Assembly (NCBI RefSeq): GCF_009674585.1
Contig: NZ_WKJP01000001.1
Span: forward strand, 2,170,001 to 2,234,000
Length of the DNA: 64,000 nucleotides
Source: Haloferax marinisediminis
Lineage (GTDB): Archaea; Halobacteriota; Halobacteria; Halobacteriales; Haloferacaceae
Direction of reading: 5' to 3'
The notes under the pieces were generated by a model. The model searched no databases. It was not told the origin of the DNA and saw nothing but the letters and a program-made list of their open reading frames with translations. Shown here piece after piece: positions 17,380 through 26,286 of this stretch (positions are counted from its first letter, which is position 1; every line of letters starts with the position of its first letter). The translations under genes and the position numbers were made by a program.

Positions 17380-18441
17380 ATGAAACCTAAGGTCCTCATG
17401 TTAGGCTGGGGCTTCCCGCCGAACGTCAGTGGTGGACTCGACACACACGTCGGCGAGATGTTCGAGCGACTCGAAGACCGAGACGACGTAGATATCGAAC
17501 TCGTCTTACCCGCGGAGTACGCCCCCGACCGCGAGGGTATCACCGGCGTCCCGACGGGCGAAGGTGACATCATCACGCGAATCGGTCGACTGGGGACGAC
17601 GTTCGCCGAACGGGCCGCAGACGCCGACATCGTCCACACGCACGACTGGTTCGGCTACGGTCCGGGCTCTCGCGCACAGTCGAACAACGAGGACGTCGAG
17701 TGGGTGACGACGTTCCACTCGCTGTCGTCGGACCGCAACATCGACCCACCGCAGCGCGAAGTCGAGACCGAACGCCGAATCGCCGAGCGGTGTGACCACC
17801 TGCTCGCAGTGAGCAAGCTCCTCGCCGGAAAGGTCAAAGATGAGTACGGCGGCGACTGCCACGTCATCTACAACGGGTTTTCGGAGGTCGAGACGACGGG
17901 ACGTGACATCAAAGACGAACTCGGCATCGACGGAAAGATGCTCTTTTTCGTCGGCCGACACACCGACCAGAAAGGAATCTCTCATCTCGTCTACGCACTG
18001 GAGAAACTCGACCGCGACGACGTGACGCTCGTCATGGGCGGGTCGGGCCACCTCACCGACCAGCTCAAGCGGTTCGCCGAACTCCTCGGCGTCGAAGACA
18101 GAATCGAGTGGGCGGGCTACATCCCCGAAGAGGAACTCGGCGACTACTACTCCGCTGCGGACCTCTTCGTCTCACCGTCGCTCTCTGAACCGTTCGGCAT
18201 CACCATCGTGGAAGCACTCTCGGTCGGCACGCGCGTCGTCGCCACCGAGAGCGGCGCGGCGGAGGTCCTCCCAGAAGACTGTGTCATCGAGGTCGAACCG
18301 GACTCTCGGTCGATCGCCGACGGTATCGAATACGGCCTGTCGCTCGACGGCGAACCCGAGTACGAACCGTACACGTGGGACCGCGTCGTCGACGAGACAG
18401 TCGAGTTCTACCACCAGGTTCTCGAAGACAAAGACGCGTAA
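17380..18441 (+). CDS. Family 4 glycosyltransferase
   Basis: GT-B fold glycosyltransferase, 353 residues. The N-terminal half begins KPKVLMLGWGFPPNVSGGL with the glycine-rich acceptor loop, and shows HTHDWFGYG and TFHSLSSDRN as in glycogen-synthase-like GT4 enzymes. The C-terminal half has the donor-site block MLFFVGRHTDQKGISHL and the E-x7-E signature in SLSEPFGITIVEALSVG. It is cytosolic with no membrane helix. Donor and acceptor cannot be told from sequence; polysaccharide or glycolipid synthesis is possible. It is a single-gene unit with its own TATA element and a strong terminator. Confidence 0.88.
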   Translation: MKPKVLMLGWGFPPNVSGGLDTHVGEMFERLEDRDDVDIELVLPAEYAPDREGITGVPTGEGDIITRIGRLGTTFAERAADADIVHTHDWFGYGPGSRAQSNNEDVEWVTTFHSLSSDRNIDPPQREVETERRIAERCDHLLAVSKLLAGKVKDEYGGDCHVIYNGFSEVETTGRDIKDELGIDGKMLFFVGRHTDQKGISHLVYALEKLDRDDVTLVMGGSGHLTDQLKRFAELLGVEDRIEWAGYIPEEELGDYYSAADLFVSPSLSEPFGITIVEALSVGTRVVATESGAAEVLPEDCVIEVEPDSRSIADGIEYGLSLDGEPEYEPYTWDRVVDETVEFYHQVLEDKDA

Positions 18442-18442
18442 G

Positions 18443-18467
18443 ACCGAGCGTCGCGCTCGGTGGTTTT
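18443..18467 (+). terminator. Hairpin-plus-T-run terminator after the glycosyltransferase gene
   Basis: A perfect 8-base stem (ACCGAGCG at 18443-18450 and CGCTCGGT at 18454-18461) with a TCG loop begins immediately after the stop codon and is followed by GGTTTT. It looks like a bacterial-type intrinsic terminator and would also separate this gene from the convergent DSPYQ-repeat gene. Confidence 0.65.
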
Positions 18468-18477
18468 GGTCGACTCG

Positions 18478-18846
18478 TTACCGAAGGAGACGGAGGTCCG
18501 TCACCGGTTCGGGATGTCGAATTCGGTAGCCAGTTCGGGTCGGAACCATCCCTTCGCGGGGCATCGTCCCGCGCGCAGACTGGTACGGTGAGTCGTCGTT
18601 CTGGACCGACTGGTACGGCGAGTCGTACGACGACTGATACGGGCTATCCGAGCGCTGATACGGGCTGTCGTTCGAGGCGGCAGACGCGAAGTCTTCTGGC
18701 GGGAGGTAGATTCGCTCGCCCGACTCCGAACGGACGACGACTGCGGTGTCTTTGTCGCCCTCCATCAGGATGGTCGTCCACCCGTCTTCGATGGTCACAG
18801 AAAAGGAGACGTCTTCGTCAGTCTCGGGTGTTTCGTCGTTCGTCAT
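18478..18846 (-). CDS. DUF7510-type protein with DSPYQ repeats
   Basis: Acidic protein of 122 residues. The first about 52 residues (VSFSVTIEDGWTTILMEGD and VVVRSESGERIYLPPEDF) form a compact beta-rich domain that I recognise as the haloarchaeal DUF7510 type. Residues 60-89 carry four copies of DSPYQ (60-64, 67-71, 75-79, 85-89), followed by a basic tail GYRIRHPEPVTDLRLLR. Function unknown. The ATG at 18846 faces rpa1 across 116 bases, so the two genes share a divergent promoter region. An earlier in-frame start at 18942 gives an implausible cysteine/arginine leader. Confidence 0.75.
   Translation of the reverse strand: MTNDETPETDEDVSFSVTIEDGWTTILMEGDKDTAVVVRSESGERIYLPPEDFASAASNDSPYQRSDSPYQSSYDSPYQSVQNDDSPYQSARGTMPREGMVPTRTGYRIRHPEPVTDLRLLR
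18580..18669 (-). repeat. Four-copy DSPYQ-coding repeat
   Basis: Within the DUF7510-type gene, codons for DSPYQ recur four times with spacings of 7, 8 and 10 residues. The DNA copies are only partly identical (GACTCGCCGTACCAG versus GATAGCCCGTATCAG), which suggests selection on the peptide rather than recent slippage. Confidence 0.75.
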
Positions 18847-18931
18847 ACGTCTCCAACTGACACCCGAACACTTAGTGATTCGCCCACATCGACACGCCGG
18901 CGGTGGGGGCCACCCCAGACACCGGCAATCC

Positions 18932-18939
18932 TTTTTATC
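18932..18939 (+). promoter_or_regulatory. TATA element of the rpa1 operon
   Basis: TTTTTATC is centred about 27 bases before the rpa1 ATG at 18963, so transcription should begin at or next to the start codon. Confidence 0.5.
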
Positions 18940-18962
18940 CAAAGGGGGCGAATGGCTGACCG

Positions 18963-20243
18963 ATGGATATCGACCACCATGCCGAGGAGCTTGCCTCCGC
19001 CCTCGGTGTCGACAAAGAGGAGGTCAAAGCAGACCTGCAGAACCTCTTGCAGTACAGCGTCCCACTGGACGAAGCCAAACAGAGCGTCCGCCGAAAACAC
19101 GGTGGAAGCTCCTCCGCGAGCGACGCCGCCCCGTTGACGAAACGCATCGGCGACATCGGCCCGAACGACGGGAACGTCTCGGTGACGGTTCGTGTGCTCA
19201 CCGTCGGTACGCGGTCTATCGTCTACCAGGGTGACGAACAGACCATCCGCGAAGGTGAACTCGCCGACGAATCCGGTGTCATCTCCTACACGGCGTGGCA
19301 GGACTTCGGCTTCGAACCCGGCGACTCGGTCGTCATCGGGAACGCCGGTGTCCGCGAGTGGGACGGCAATCCCGAACTCAACATCGGCGCGGCCTCGACG
19401 GTCGGCGTCGAGAAAGAGACGGTCGAGACGCCCTACGACGACCGAATCGGCGGCGAAGCCAACCTCATCGACCTACAGGCCGGTGACCGTGGCCGCGTCG
19501 TCGACGTGCGCGTCCTCGAAGTCGAGTCGCGGACCATCAGTGGTCGCAACGGCGAGACGACGATTCTCTCCGGCGTCCTCGCCGACGAGACGGGCCGTCT
19601 CCCGTTCACCGACTGGAAGCCTCGACCGGACGTGAAAGAGGGCGCCAGCCTCCGTCTCTCGGACGTGTACGTCCGTGAGTTCCGCGGCGTTCCGCAGGTC
19701 AACCTCTCTGAGTTCACGACGCTCGAAACGCTCGACGAACCGGTCGAAGTGACCGACTCCGCGCCACGCCTCAAGATTGGCGAGGCCGTCGACGCCGGCG
19801 GCATGTTCGACGTGGAAGTCCTCGGCAACGTCCTCGAAGTTCGCGATGGGTCCGGCCTCATCGAACGCTGTCCCGACTGTGGCCGTGTCATCCAGAACGG
19901 CCAGTGCCGACAGCACGGCGAGGTCGACGGTGAAGACGACATGCGCGTGAAAGCGATTCTCGACGACGGCACCGGCACGCTGACGGCCATCCTCGACCAC
20001 GACCTCACGACCGAGGTCTACGGCGGAACGATGGAAGATGCGATGGCTGCCGCCCGCGACGCGATGGACAAGGAAGTCGTCGCCGACGAAATCGCGTCGA
20101 AACTCGTCGGCCGCGAGTACCGCGTTCGTGGGAACCTCTCGGTGGACGAGTACGGTGCGAACCTCGAAGCCGACGAGTTCGAAGAGTCTGACGACGACCC
20201 GGCCGACCGTGCGATGGCCATCCTCACGGAGGTGGGTGCATGA
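18963..20243 (+). CDS. rpa1: Replication protein A subunit Rpa1
   Basis: Single-stranded DNA-binding protein of replication and repair, 426 residues. After a helical N-terminus (about 1-50) come three OB folds (about 58-160, 165-265 and 275-400). The third contains a zinc-finger insert with C303, C306, C315 and H318 (CPDCG then CRQH), typical of RPA70-like archaeal proteins. It overlaps rpap1 by four bases and is followed by the phosphoesterase gene, the same three-gene order described for the Haloferax volcanii rpa1 operon. A TATA element lies 27 bases before the ATG. Confidence 0.93.
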   Translation: MDIDHHAEELASALGVDKEEVKADLQNLLQYSVPLDEAKQSVRRKHGGSSSASDAAPLTKRIGDIGPNDGNVSVTVRVLTVGTRSIVYQGDEQTIREGELADESGVISYTAWQDFGFEPGDSVVIGNAGVREWDGNPELNIGAASTVGVEKETVETPYDDRIGGEANLIDLQAGDRGRVVDVRVLEVESRTISGRNGETTILSGVLADETGRLPFTDWKPRPDVKEGASLRLSDVYVREFRGVPQVNLSEFTTLETLDEPVEVTDSAPRLKIGEAVDAGGMFDVEVLGNVLEVRDGSGLIERCPDCGRVIQNGQCRQHGEVDGEDDMRVKAILDDGTGTLTAILDHDLTTEVYGGTMEDAMAAARDAMDKEVVADEIASKLVGREYRVRGNLSVDEYGANLEADEFEESDDDPADRAMAILTEVGA

Positions 20244-22063
20244 GTTCCTCACCAGTCGTTGGAACGCGCGAAGTCGCCTACCGCGTCTTCGCCGCCGAGT
20301 TCGACGACGCGTCGCTTTCGTACTCCGAGAGTGACGAAGAGCGCGCACCGAACTACGTCGTCACGCCGACGGGTGCGCGCCTCAACCGGACGTTCGTCGC
20401 GGGCGCGCTCACCGAAGTCGAGCATGTCAACGACGAGGTGCTCCGCGGTCGTATCGCCGACCCGACGGGCGCGTTCGTCACCTACGCCGGGCAGTATCAA
20501 CCCGACCCGATGGCGTTCTTAGACCAGGCGACGCCGCCGGCGTTCGTCGCACTCGCAGGGAAGGCCCGGACGTACCAACCGGACGACTCCGACGTCGTCT
20601 ACACGTCGATTCGCCCGGAGAGCATCAACACCATCGACGCCGACGTGCGGGACCGATGGCTGGTCTCGACGGCCGAGGCGACGCTCGAACGCATCGCGGT
20701 GTTCGACGAAGCACTCTCGATGCCGCAGCGCGGTGACGAACTTCGCCGCGTCCTCGAAGCACGAGGCGTCGAATCGACGCTCGCAGCGGGTATCCCACGG
20801 GCAATCGACCACTACGGGACGACCCGTGCGTACCTCGAAGCAGTCCGAACGCTCGCCGTCGAGGCATTGGAACTGGTTGCGGGCGAACGCGACCAGGTCG
20901 AAGACCTCGCAGTGTCGCCGGGCGACGAGGGCGACGTGACGCTCGGGTCCCTGCCCGAACTCGACCTTCTGCCGGCCGACAGCGTCGACATCGGTCCTGC
21001 TCCCGAAGAAACGGTGACAGCAGCCGAAGAATCGGACGACGCAGCGGTGTCCGAATCTGTCGAAGCAGAGTCTGAAACGGCGGAGCCTGAGACAGCAGAC
21101 TCCGTCGAGGCCGAACCCGAGACGGCGGACTCTGTAGAAGCCGAAGCCGAGGCCTCCGAAGCCGAGGCCTCCGAAGCCGCCGAAATCGAAGCGGATGCCG
21201 AACCCGTCGCTGCTGAAGCGACGACCGCTGGGACGGCGGAAGCAGAACCTGTGTCCGAGACCACTGCTGACTCGGAACCCGTGACGGCCGAGACGGAATC
21301 CGTGTCCACCGAACCGGACGCAGCCTCTGCCACGCCAGACCCCGAACCCGAGTCTGAACCCTCGGACACGTCGTCGACGGGCGGTTCGCTCGGCGACTTC
21401 GAAGACGACGTCGTCGCAGACGACGACCCCCTCGACGAACCTTCACTCGACGAGTTGGGTGACTTCGACGACGACCTCCCAGACATCGAGGAGGCCGACG
21501 TGGAGACCGACCCAGTGTCTGAGACGGAAGACTCGACTGCTGAGGCAGCGGCTGACACGGAGTCGGTCGACGACACGACTGCAGACTCGGCGACCGAAGC
21601 AACCGACCCGTCGGCGATGTACGAACTCGACGACGACGAGCGCGCCGAAATCGAATCCGAGTTCGGCACGGAGTTCACGAGTGGGTCGGACGTCGACCCC
21701 GCCGGCGAGGCGGACATCGACGTCCCCGACGTCGAAGAACTCTCCGAGCAGGTGGAAGACGAACCTGAACCGGCAGCAGACCCTGAACCCGTTTCCGAGC
21801 CCGTCGAGACCGAGTCCGAACCGACCGACGCGGAACCCGAGTCCGATGACGACACGCCCGCTGAAGACGTCAACCTCGAAGTGGCAGTCGTCGAAGCGAT
21901 GGAAGACATCGACGACGGCGACGGTGCGGCACACGACGACGTCGTCGCCGCCGTCGTCGACGAGTACGGCGTCGACCCCGGCTCGGTCGAAGACGCCATT
22001 CAGGACGCGCTCCTCGGTGGTCGCTGCTACGAACCGCAAGACGACGTGCTGAAGGCCATCTGA
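20240..22063 (+). CDS. rpap1: RPA-associated protein RPAP1
   Basis: Partner protein of Rpa1 (COG3390 family), 607 residues. Residues about 5-250 hold an OB-fold domain (starting GTREVAYRVFAAEF) and a helical segment. Residues about 250-540 are a very acidic, low-complexity linker made of E/A/S/T-rich near-repeats such as ADSVEAEPET, with few hydrophobic residues. Residues about 545-607 form a compact C-terminal domain with winged-helix character (VAVVEAMEDIDDGDGAAHDD). The ATG overlaps the rpa1 stop. RPAP proteins are reported to be required for DNA repair together with their RPA subunit in Haloferax. Linker length seems unusual compared with what I recall of relatives. Confidence 0.9.
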   Translation: MSSSPVVGTREVAYRVFAAEFDDASLSYSESDEERAPNYVVTPTGARLNRTFVAGALTEVEHVNDEVLRGRIADPTGAFVTYAGQYQPDPMAFLDQATPPAFVALAGKARTYQPDDSDVVYTSIRPESINTIDADVRDRWLVSTAEATLERIAVFDEALSMPQRGDELRRVLEARGVESTLAAGIPRAIDHYGTTRAYLEAVRTLAVEALELVAGERDQVEDLAVSPGDEGDVTLGSLPELDLLPADSVDIGPAPEETVTAAEESDDAAVSESVEAESETAEPETADSVEAEPETADSVEAEAEASEAEASEAAEIEADAEPVAAEATTAGTAEAEPVSETTADSEPVTAETESVSTEPDAASATPDPEPESEPSDTSSTGGSLGDFEDDVVADDDPLDEPSLDELGDFDDDLPDIEEADVETDPVSETEDSTAEAAADTESVDDTTADSATEATDPSAMYELDDDERAEIESEFGTEFTSGSDVDPAGEADIDVPDVEELSEQVEDEPEPAADPEPVSEPVETESEPTDAEPESDDDTPAEDVNLEVAVVEAMEDIDDGDGAAHDDVVAAVVDEYGVDPGSVEDAIQDALLGGRCYEPQDDVLKAI

Positions 22064-22067
22064 GGCC

Positions 22068-22850
22068 GTGTCCGGCCCGCTCGTCGAACCGATTCCCGGC
22101 GAACCCGCTGCCGTCGCGCAGACCACTCGCCGCGGATTCCCAGAGCGGTCGCTCGTCATCGCCGACTACCACGCCGGTATCGAGGCTGGACTGCGGTACG
22201 AGCGCGGGGTCGAACTCCCGTCGAACGCCGCGGTTCGTCGCGAGCGACTCTGCTCACTTCTCGACCGAACAGGTGCAGACCGCCTCGTCGTCCTCGGTGA
22301 CTTAGGCCACCGCATCGGCGAGCCGAAGGGTGCGGAAGCCGAGGAGTTGACCGACTTCGTGGAGACCGTTACCGACCGGGCCGAGATAACGCTCGTCCCC
22401 GGCAACCACGACGGCGGCCTCGCGGACTTTTTTGACGACCGAGTCGAGGTGACAGACCGGTCTGGTGTCAGACTCGGCGACGTCGGATTCTGTCACGGCC
22501 ACACGTGGCCCTCTCGGGACGTCCTCGCCGCCGACGTGGTCTGTTCGGCGCACGAACACCCGGCGGTCAGACTCGAAGACGAAGTCGGCGGGGCGCGAAA
22601 AGAGCGCGTCTGGCTCCGCGGGTCGCTCGTCCCGGACGTGTTCGCGGAACACTTCGACGTAGACGTTTCCGAACTGGAGTGGCACGACCCGGAGTTCGTG
22701 ATGTTTCCGGCGTTCAACAACACCTCCGGTGGGACGTGGGTCAACGTCCCCGGTCAGGGATTCCTCTCACCGTTTCTGCCGGATGGACTCGTCGATGGTG
22801 AGGCGTACCTGTTGGACGGGACGCGGTTGGGTGACTATCGGCGGGTGTAG
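22068..22850 (+). CDS. rpe: RPA-operon calcineurin-like phosphoesterase
   Basis: Metallophosphoesterase of 260 residues encoded as the third gene of the rpa1 operon; the name here means RPA phosphoesterase, not ribulose-phosphate epimerase. Metal motifs are visible in order: ADYHAG (D-x-H), GDLGHR, GNHDGG, HGHTWP and SAHEHPA. Translation starts at a GTG only four bases after the rpap1 stop. It is expected to act on nucleic acid or nucleotide phosphodiesters, but no substrate is established. Confidence 0.88.
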   Translation: MSGPLVEPIPGEPAAVAQTTRRGFPERSLVIADYHAGIEAGLRYERGVELPSNAAVRRERLCSLLDRTGADRLVVLGDLGHRIGEPKGAEAEELTDFVETVTDRAEITLVPGNHDGGLADFFDDRVEVTDRSGVRLGDVGFCHGHTWPSRDVLAADVVCSAHEHPAVRLEDEVGGARKERVWLRGSLVPDVFAEHFDVDVSELEWHDPEFVMFPAFNNTSGGTWVNVPGQGFLSPFLPDGLVDGEAYLLDGTRLGDYRRV

Positions 22851-22941
22851 ACTCACTACCCTCACGAACCTCCGCACACGATTTCCGGTCACCCCCGCCC
22901 CGAGCGGTGTGCTTAATCACCTCGAACGGTAACCTCGGGCG

Positions 22942-25782
22942 ATGTCAGACGGCGAGGCCGCCGCTGGGATGGACGCGTTTACGACGCTCTCGTCACCCGT
23001 CCGTGCGGCGCTCTCGGAACGTGGATTCACGACACCGACAGAGCCACAGCGTCGGGCGATTCCACCGCTGGCCGATGGAAAAAACGGGCTCATCATCGCA
23101 CCGACCGGAACCGGAAAGACGGAGACGGCGATGTTGCCTGTTTTCTCGGCCATCAGTGAGGCCGAGGACCGGTTCGGTATCTCTGCACTCTACATCACGC
23201 CGCTTCGGGCGCTGAACCGCGACATGCGCGAGCGGCTCGACTGGTGGGGAGCGGTACTCGATATCGATATCGACGTTCGACACGGCGACACCACACAGTA
23301 CCAGCGACAGAAGCAGGCGAACGACCCGCCGGACGTGCTGGTGACGACGCCCGAGACGTTGCAGGCGATGCTCACGGGGAAGAAGTTGCGGAAGGCCCTC
23401 TCCGACGTGCATCACGTCGTCGTCGACGAGGTTCACGAACTGGCCTCGGCCAAACGCGGGGCGCAGTTGACCATCGGATTAGAGCGTCTTCGGGAACTCG
23501 CGGGACCCTTCCAGCGAATCGGTCTCTCGGCAACTGTTGGGTCGCCCGCCGAAGTGGGGAAGTTCCTCACCGGGGACCGCGACTTCGAAATCATCGAAGT
23601 CGACGTGGACAACCGCGTGGAGTTCGACGTGGTCCGTCCCGAGGTGACGAAGGAAGACGAACGCCTCGCAGGCCGTCTCGCGACCGACCCCGAGATCGCG
23701 AGTCACGTCCGGACGATACGCGACATCGTCCAAAGCCACGAATCGGTGCTCGTCTTCGTCAACACCCGGCAGACTGCGGAAGCACTCGGGTCGCGGTTCA
23801 AGGCGCTCGACGATCCCATCGAAGTCCACCACGGGTCGCTCTCGAAAGACGTCCGTATCGACGTCGAAGACCGGTTCAAAAGCGGTGAGTTGGACGCGCT
23901 CATCTGTACGTCGTCGATGGAACTCGGCATCGACGTGGGCCGCGTCGACCACGTCGTCCAATACAACAGTCCCCGTGAAGTCTCCCGACTCCTCCAGCGA
24001 GTCGGCCGCGCTGGGCACCGACTCGGCGTCGTCTCCCGTGGGACCATCATCACTGACCACCCCGACGACACGATGGAGGCCCTCGCTATCGCCCGGCGGG
24101 CGGAGTCAGGGGCGGTCGAACCCGCCCGCGTACACCACGGCAGTCTCGACACCGTCGCCAACCAAATCGTCGGCGTCGTCATGGACTACGGCGACGTCTC
24201 TGCCCGGCGAACCTACGAAATCGTCACTCGGGCGTACCCGTTCCGTGACCTCTCTGAAGACGACTTCCGCGCCGTCGTCCGCGAACTCTCACAGAATCGA
24301 TTGCTCTGGTTAGACGAAGACAAGGACCTCTTAGAGAAGTCGAGTGGGACGTGGCAGTACTTCTATGCGAACCTCTCGATGATTCCTGACGAGGAGACGT
24401 ACGACGTCCACGACATCTCCTCACGGCGGCAAATCGGGACGCTCGACGAGAAGTTCGTCCTCAACTTCGCCTCGCCGGGCGCGACCTTCATCCAACGTGG
24501 TGAGATGTGGCGCGTCAACGACGTCGACGACGAGGAAGCACGAGTGAACGTCTCGCCAATCGAAGACCCCGGCGGCGAGGTGCCGTCGTGGGTCGGGTCC
24601 GAGATTCCAGTCCCCGCACCGGTCGCCGGCGAGGTGGGAGAACTCCGTGACGTGGCAGCACCGCAGTTCGAATCCGGGGCAGACCGAGACAGCGTCGCCC
24701 GCGACATCGCACAGCGGTATCCGACTGACGCGGCAACCGTGTCGACTGCGCTCGGCCCCATCGAACGACAGGTCGAGGCAGATGCGCCGATTCCGACCGC
24801 CACTCGCCTCGTCCTCGAAGGCTCACCGCGAAAGGTGACGCTGAACTCCTGTTACGGCCACCGGGTGAACGAGACGCTCGGCCGACTCCTCTCGGCGCTC
24901 ATCGGCCAGCGAACCGGGTCGTCGGTCGGGATGGAAGTCGACCCGTACCGCGTCGAGTTCGACGTGCCGGGGAAGGTGAGTCCGACGACGTTCGCCGAGG
25001 TCCTTCGTGAGACGGACCCAGCGCACGTCGAGGCACTCCTCGAACTGGCGCTCAAGCGCTCCGACTCGCTGAAGTTCACGCTCGCGCAGGTCGCCGCGAA
25101 GTTCGGGGCGCTCAAACGCTGGCAGGGGAAGGGTCGCTTCGGCGGTGACCGACTGCTCGCCGCGCTCGAAGACACGCCAGTGTACGACGAGGCCGTCAGA
25201 GAGGTGTTCCACACCGATCTCGCCGTCGAGGAGACGGTCGAACTCCTCCGGCGAGTCCACGAGGGCGACGTAGAACTCGTCGTCGCCCGTGAACCGACGC
25301 CAATCGGGACCGGTGGCCGCGGGTCGGGAACCGACCTGCTCGTCCCAGAGAACGCCGACGCGAGCGTCATCCAGACGATTCGGGACCGGATTCAGAACGA
25401 CCGGGTGTTGCTCGCGTGTCTCCACTGTAAGGAGTGGACGCGGAAGACGAAGGTCGAGCGCGTCAGGGACCCACCGGAGTGTCCGCAGTGTGGGGCGACG
25501 CGAATCGCCGCGCTGAACCCGTGGGACGAAGAGACGGTGAAGGCGGTTCGTGCCCCGGAGAAGGACGAAGAACAAGAGCGACTCACGAAACGCGCGTATC
25601 GCTCGGCGAGTCTGGTGCAGGCCCACGGCAAGAAAGCAGTCATCGCCCTCGCAGCGCGGGGCGTCGGCCCGCACAACGCGGCACGCATCATCAACAAACT
25701 CCGTGAAGACGAAGACGACTTCTACCGCGATATTCTCGAACGGGAGCGAGAGTACGCCCGGACGCAATCGTTCTGGGACTGA
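22942..25782 (+). CDS. lhr: Lhr-type ATP-dependent DNA helicase
   Basis: Large SF2 helicase of the Lhr family, 946 residues. Walker A is APTGTGKT (53-60), motif II is DEVH (163-166), motif III lies in LSATVG and motif VI in QRVGRAGHR. The C-terminal half holds the Lhr-specific winged-helix and beta-barrel regions, and near the end a four-cysteine zinc ribbon (CLHC then CPQC, about 830-850). Lhr enzymes unwind DNA-RNA and DNA duplexes in repair. The gene follows the RPA operon by 91 bases on the same strand, so co-transcription with replication protein A genes is possible. Confidence 0.93.
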   Translation: MSDGEAAAGMDAFTTLSSPVRAALSERGFTTPTEPQRRAIPPLADGKNGLIIAPTGTGKTETAMLPVFSAISEAEDRFGISALYITPLRALNRDMRERLDWWGAVLDIDIDVRHGDTTQYQRQKQANDPPDVLVTTPETLQAMLTGKKLRKALSDVHHVVVDEVHELASAKRGAQLTIGLERLRELAGPFQRIGLSATVGSPAEVGKFLTGDRDFEIIEVDVDNRVEFDVVRPEVTKEDERLAGRLATDPEIASHVRTIRDIVQSHESVLVFVNTRQTAEALGSRFKALDDPIEVHHGSLSKDVRIDVEDRFKSGELDALICTSSMELGIDVGRVDHVVQYNSPREVSRLLQRVGRAGHRLGVVSRGTIITDHPDDTMEALAIARRAESGAVEPARVHHGSLDTVANQIVGVVMDYGDVSARRTYEIVTRAYPFRDLSEDDFRAVVRELSQNRLLWLDEDKDLLEKSSGTWQYFYANLSMIPDEETYDVHDISSRRQIGTLDEKFVLNFASPGATFIQRGEMWRVNDVDDEEARVNVSPIEDPGGEVPSWVGSEIPVPAPVAGEVGELRDVAAPQFESGADRDSVARDIAQRYPTDAATVSTALGPIERQVEADAPIPTATRLVLEGSPRKVTLNSCYGHRVNETLGRLLSALIGQRTGSSVGMEVDPYRVEFDVPGKVSPTTFAEVLRETDPAHVEALLELALKRSDSLKFTLAQVAAKFGALKRWQGKGRFGGDRLLAALEDTPVYDEAVREVFHTDLAVEETVELLRRVHEGDVELVVAREPTPIGTGGRGSGTDLLVPENADASVIQTIRDRIQNDRVLLACLHCKEWTRKTKVERVRDPPECPQCGATRIAALNPWDEETVKAVRAPEKDEEQERLTKRAYRSASLVQAHGKKAVIALAARGVGPHNAARIINKLREDEDDFYRDILEREREYARTQSFWD

Positions 25783-25794
25783 TTCTGAGACCGA

Positions 25795-26184
25795 TTACTC
25801 TGCGACCGCCCACTCGTCGAGAATCGCCGTTACGGCGGTTCTGAGCGCCTCGAAGTCCTGCATCGTGATGCCGTCCGTCGTGACGAACACGCCCATGTCT
25901 TCGACCGTGATGCGGACGAGGTAGCCGTTTTCGAACACGCGGATGGTGTACTGATAGTCGCCGAGTTCGGACCCGCGATAGGCATCCTGTGTCATCTTGA
26001 AGTCGTGCCACTCGTTTCCGATGAACGAGTTCAGGTCGGCCTCCTGTTCGAGGTCGCCGCGGAGGTACACTTGCAGGTAGTCGAATCGGTTGAAGTACGT
26101 CAGCGACCGCAGACTGTCACCAGCGGCCGTTCGACACGTCGAAATCAGCTTTTGCTGTGCTTCCTCGGGGAGCAGATTTGACAT
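25795..26184 (-). CDS. DUF7522 haloarchaeal protein
   Basis: Protein of 129 residues beginning MSNLLPEEAQQKLISTCRT, which I recognise as DUF7522, a haloarchaeal family without known function. The sequence predicts an alpha/beta fold with SLTYFNRFDYLQVYLRGDL and a strand-rich middle (YTIRVFENGYLVRITVED). No catalytic motif or membrane helix is seen. It is convergent with lhr at 12 bases. The frame reaches to 26205, but the ATG at 26184 fits best. Confidence 0.72.
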   Translation of the reverse strand: MSNLLPEEAQQKLISTCRTAAGDSLRSLTYFNRFDYLQVYLRGDLEQEADLNSFIGNEWHDFKMTQDAYRGSELGDYQYTIRVFENGYLVRITVEDMGVFVTTDGITMQDFEALRTAVTAILDEWAVAE

Positions 26185-26286
26185 CAGTGTCCGGTGTGTG
26201 ACCAACTACCAAATAGGCGGCGCCTCCGGCAGGCGACGTGTCAGTGGGCGTCGTCTCTTCGACGCGGTCGGTGCCGCCTGCCCGTC

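Noticed and set aside
21100-21190. Apparent short DNA repeats possibly forming a CRISPR or satellite
   Set aside because: They are codon-level repeats of the acidic RPAP1 linker in frame with the protein, with no regular spacer.
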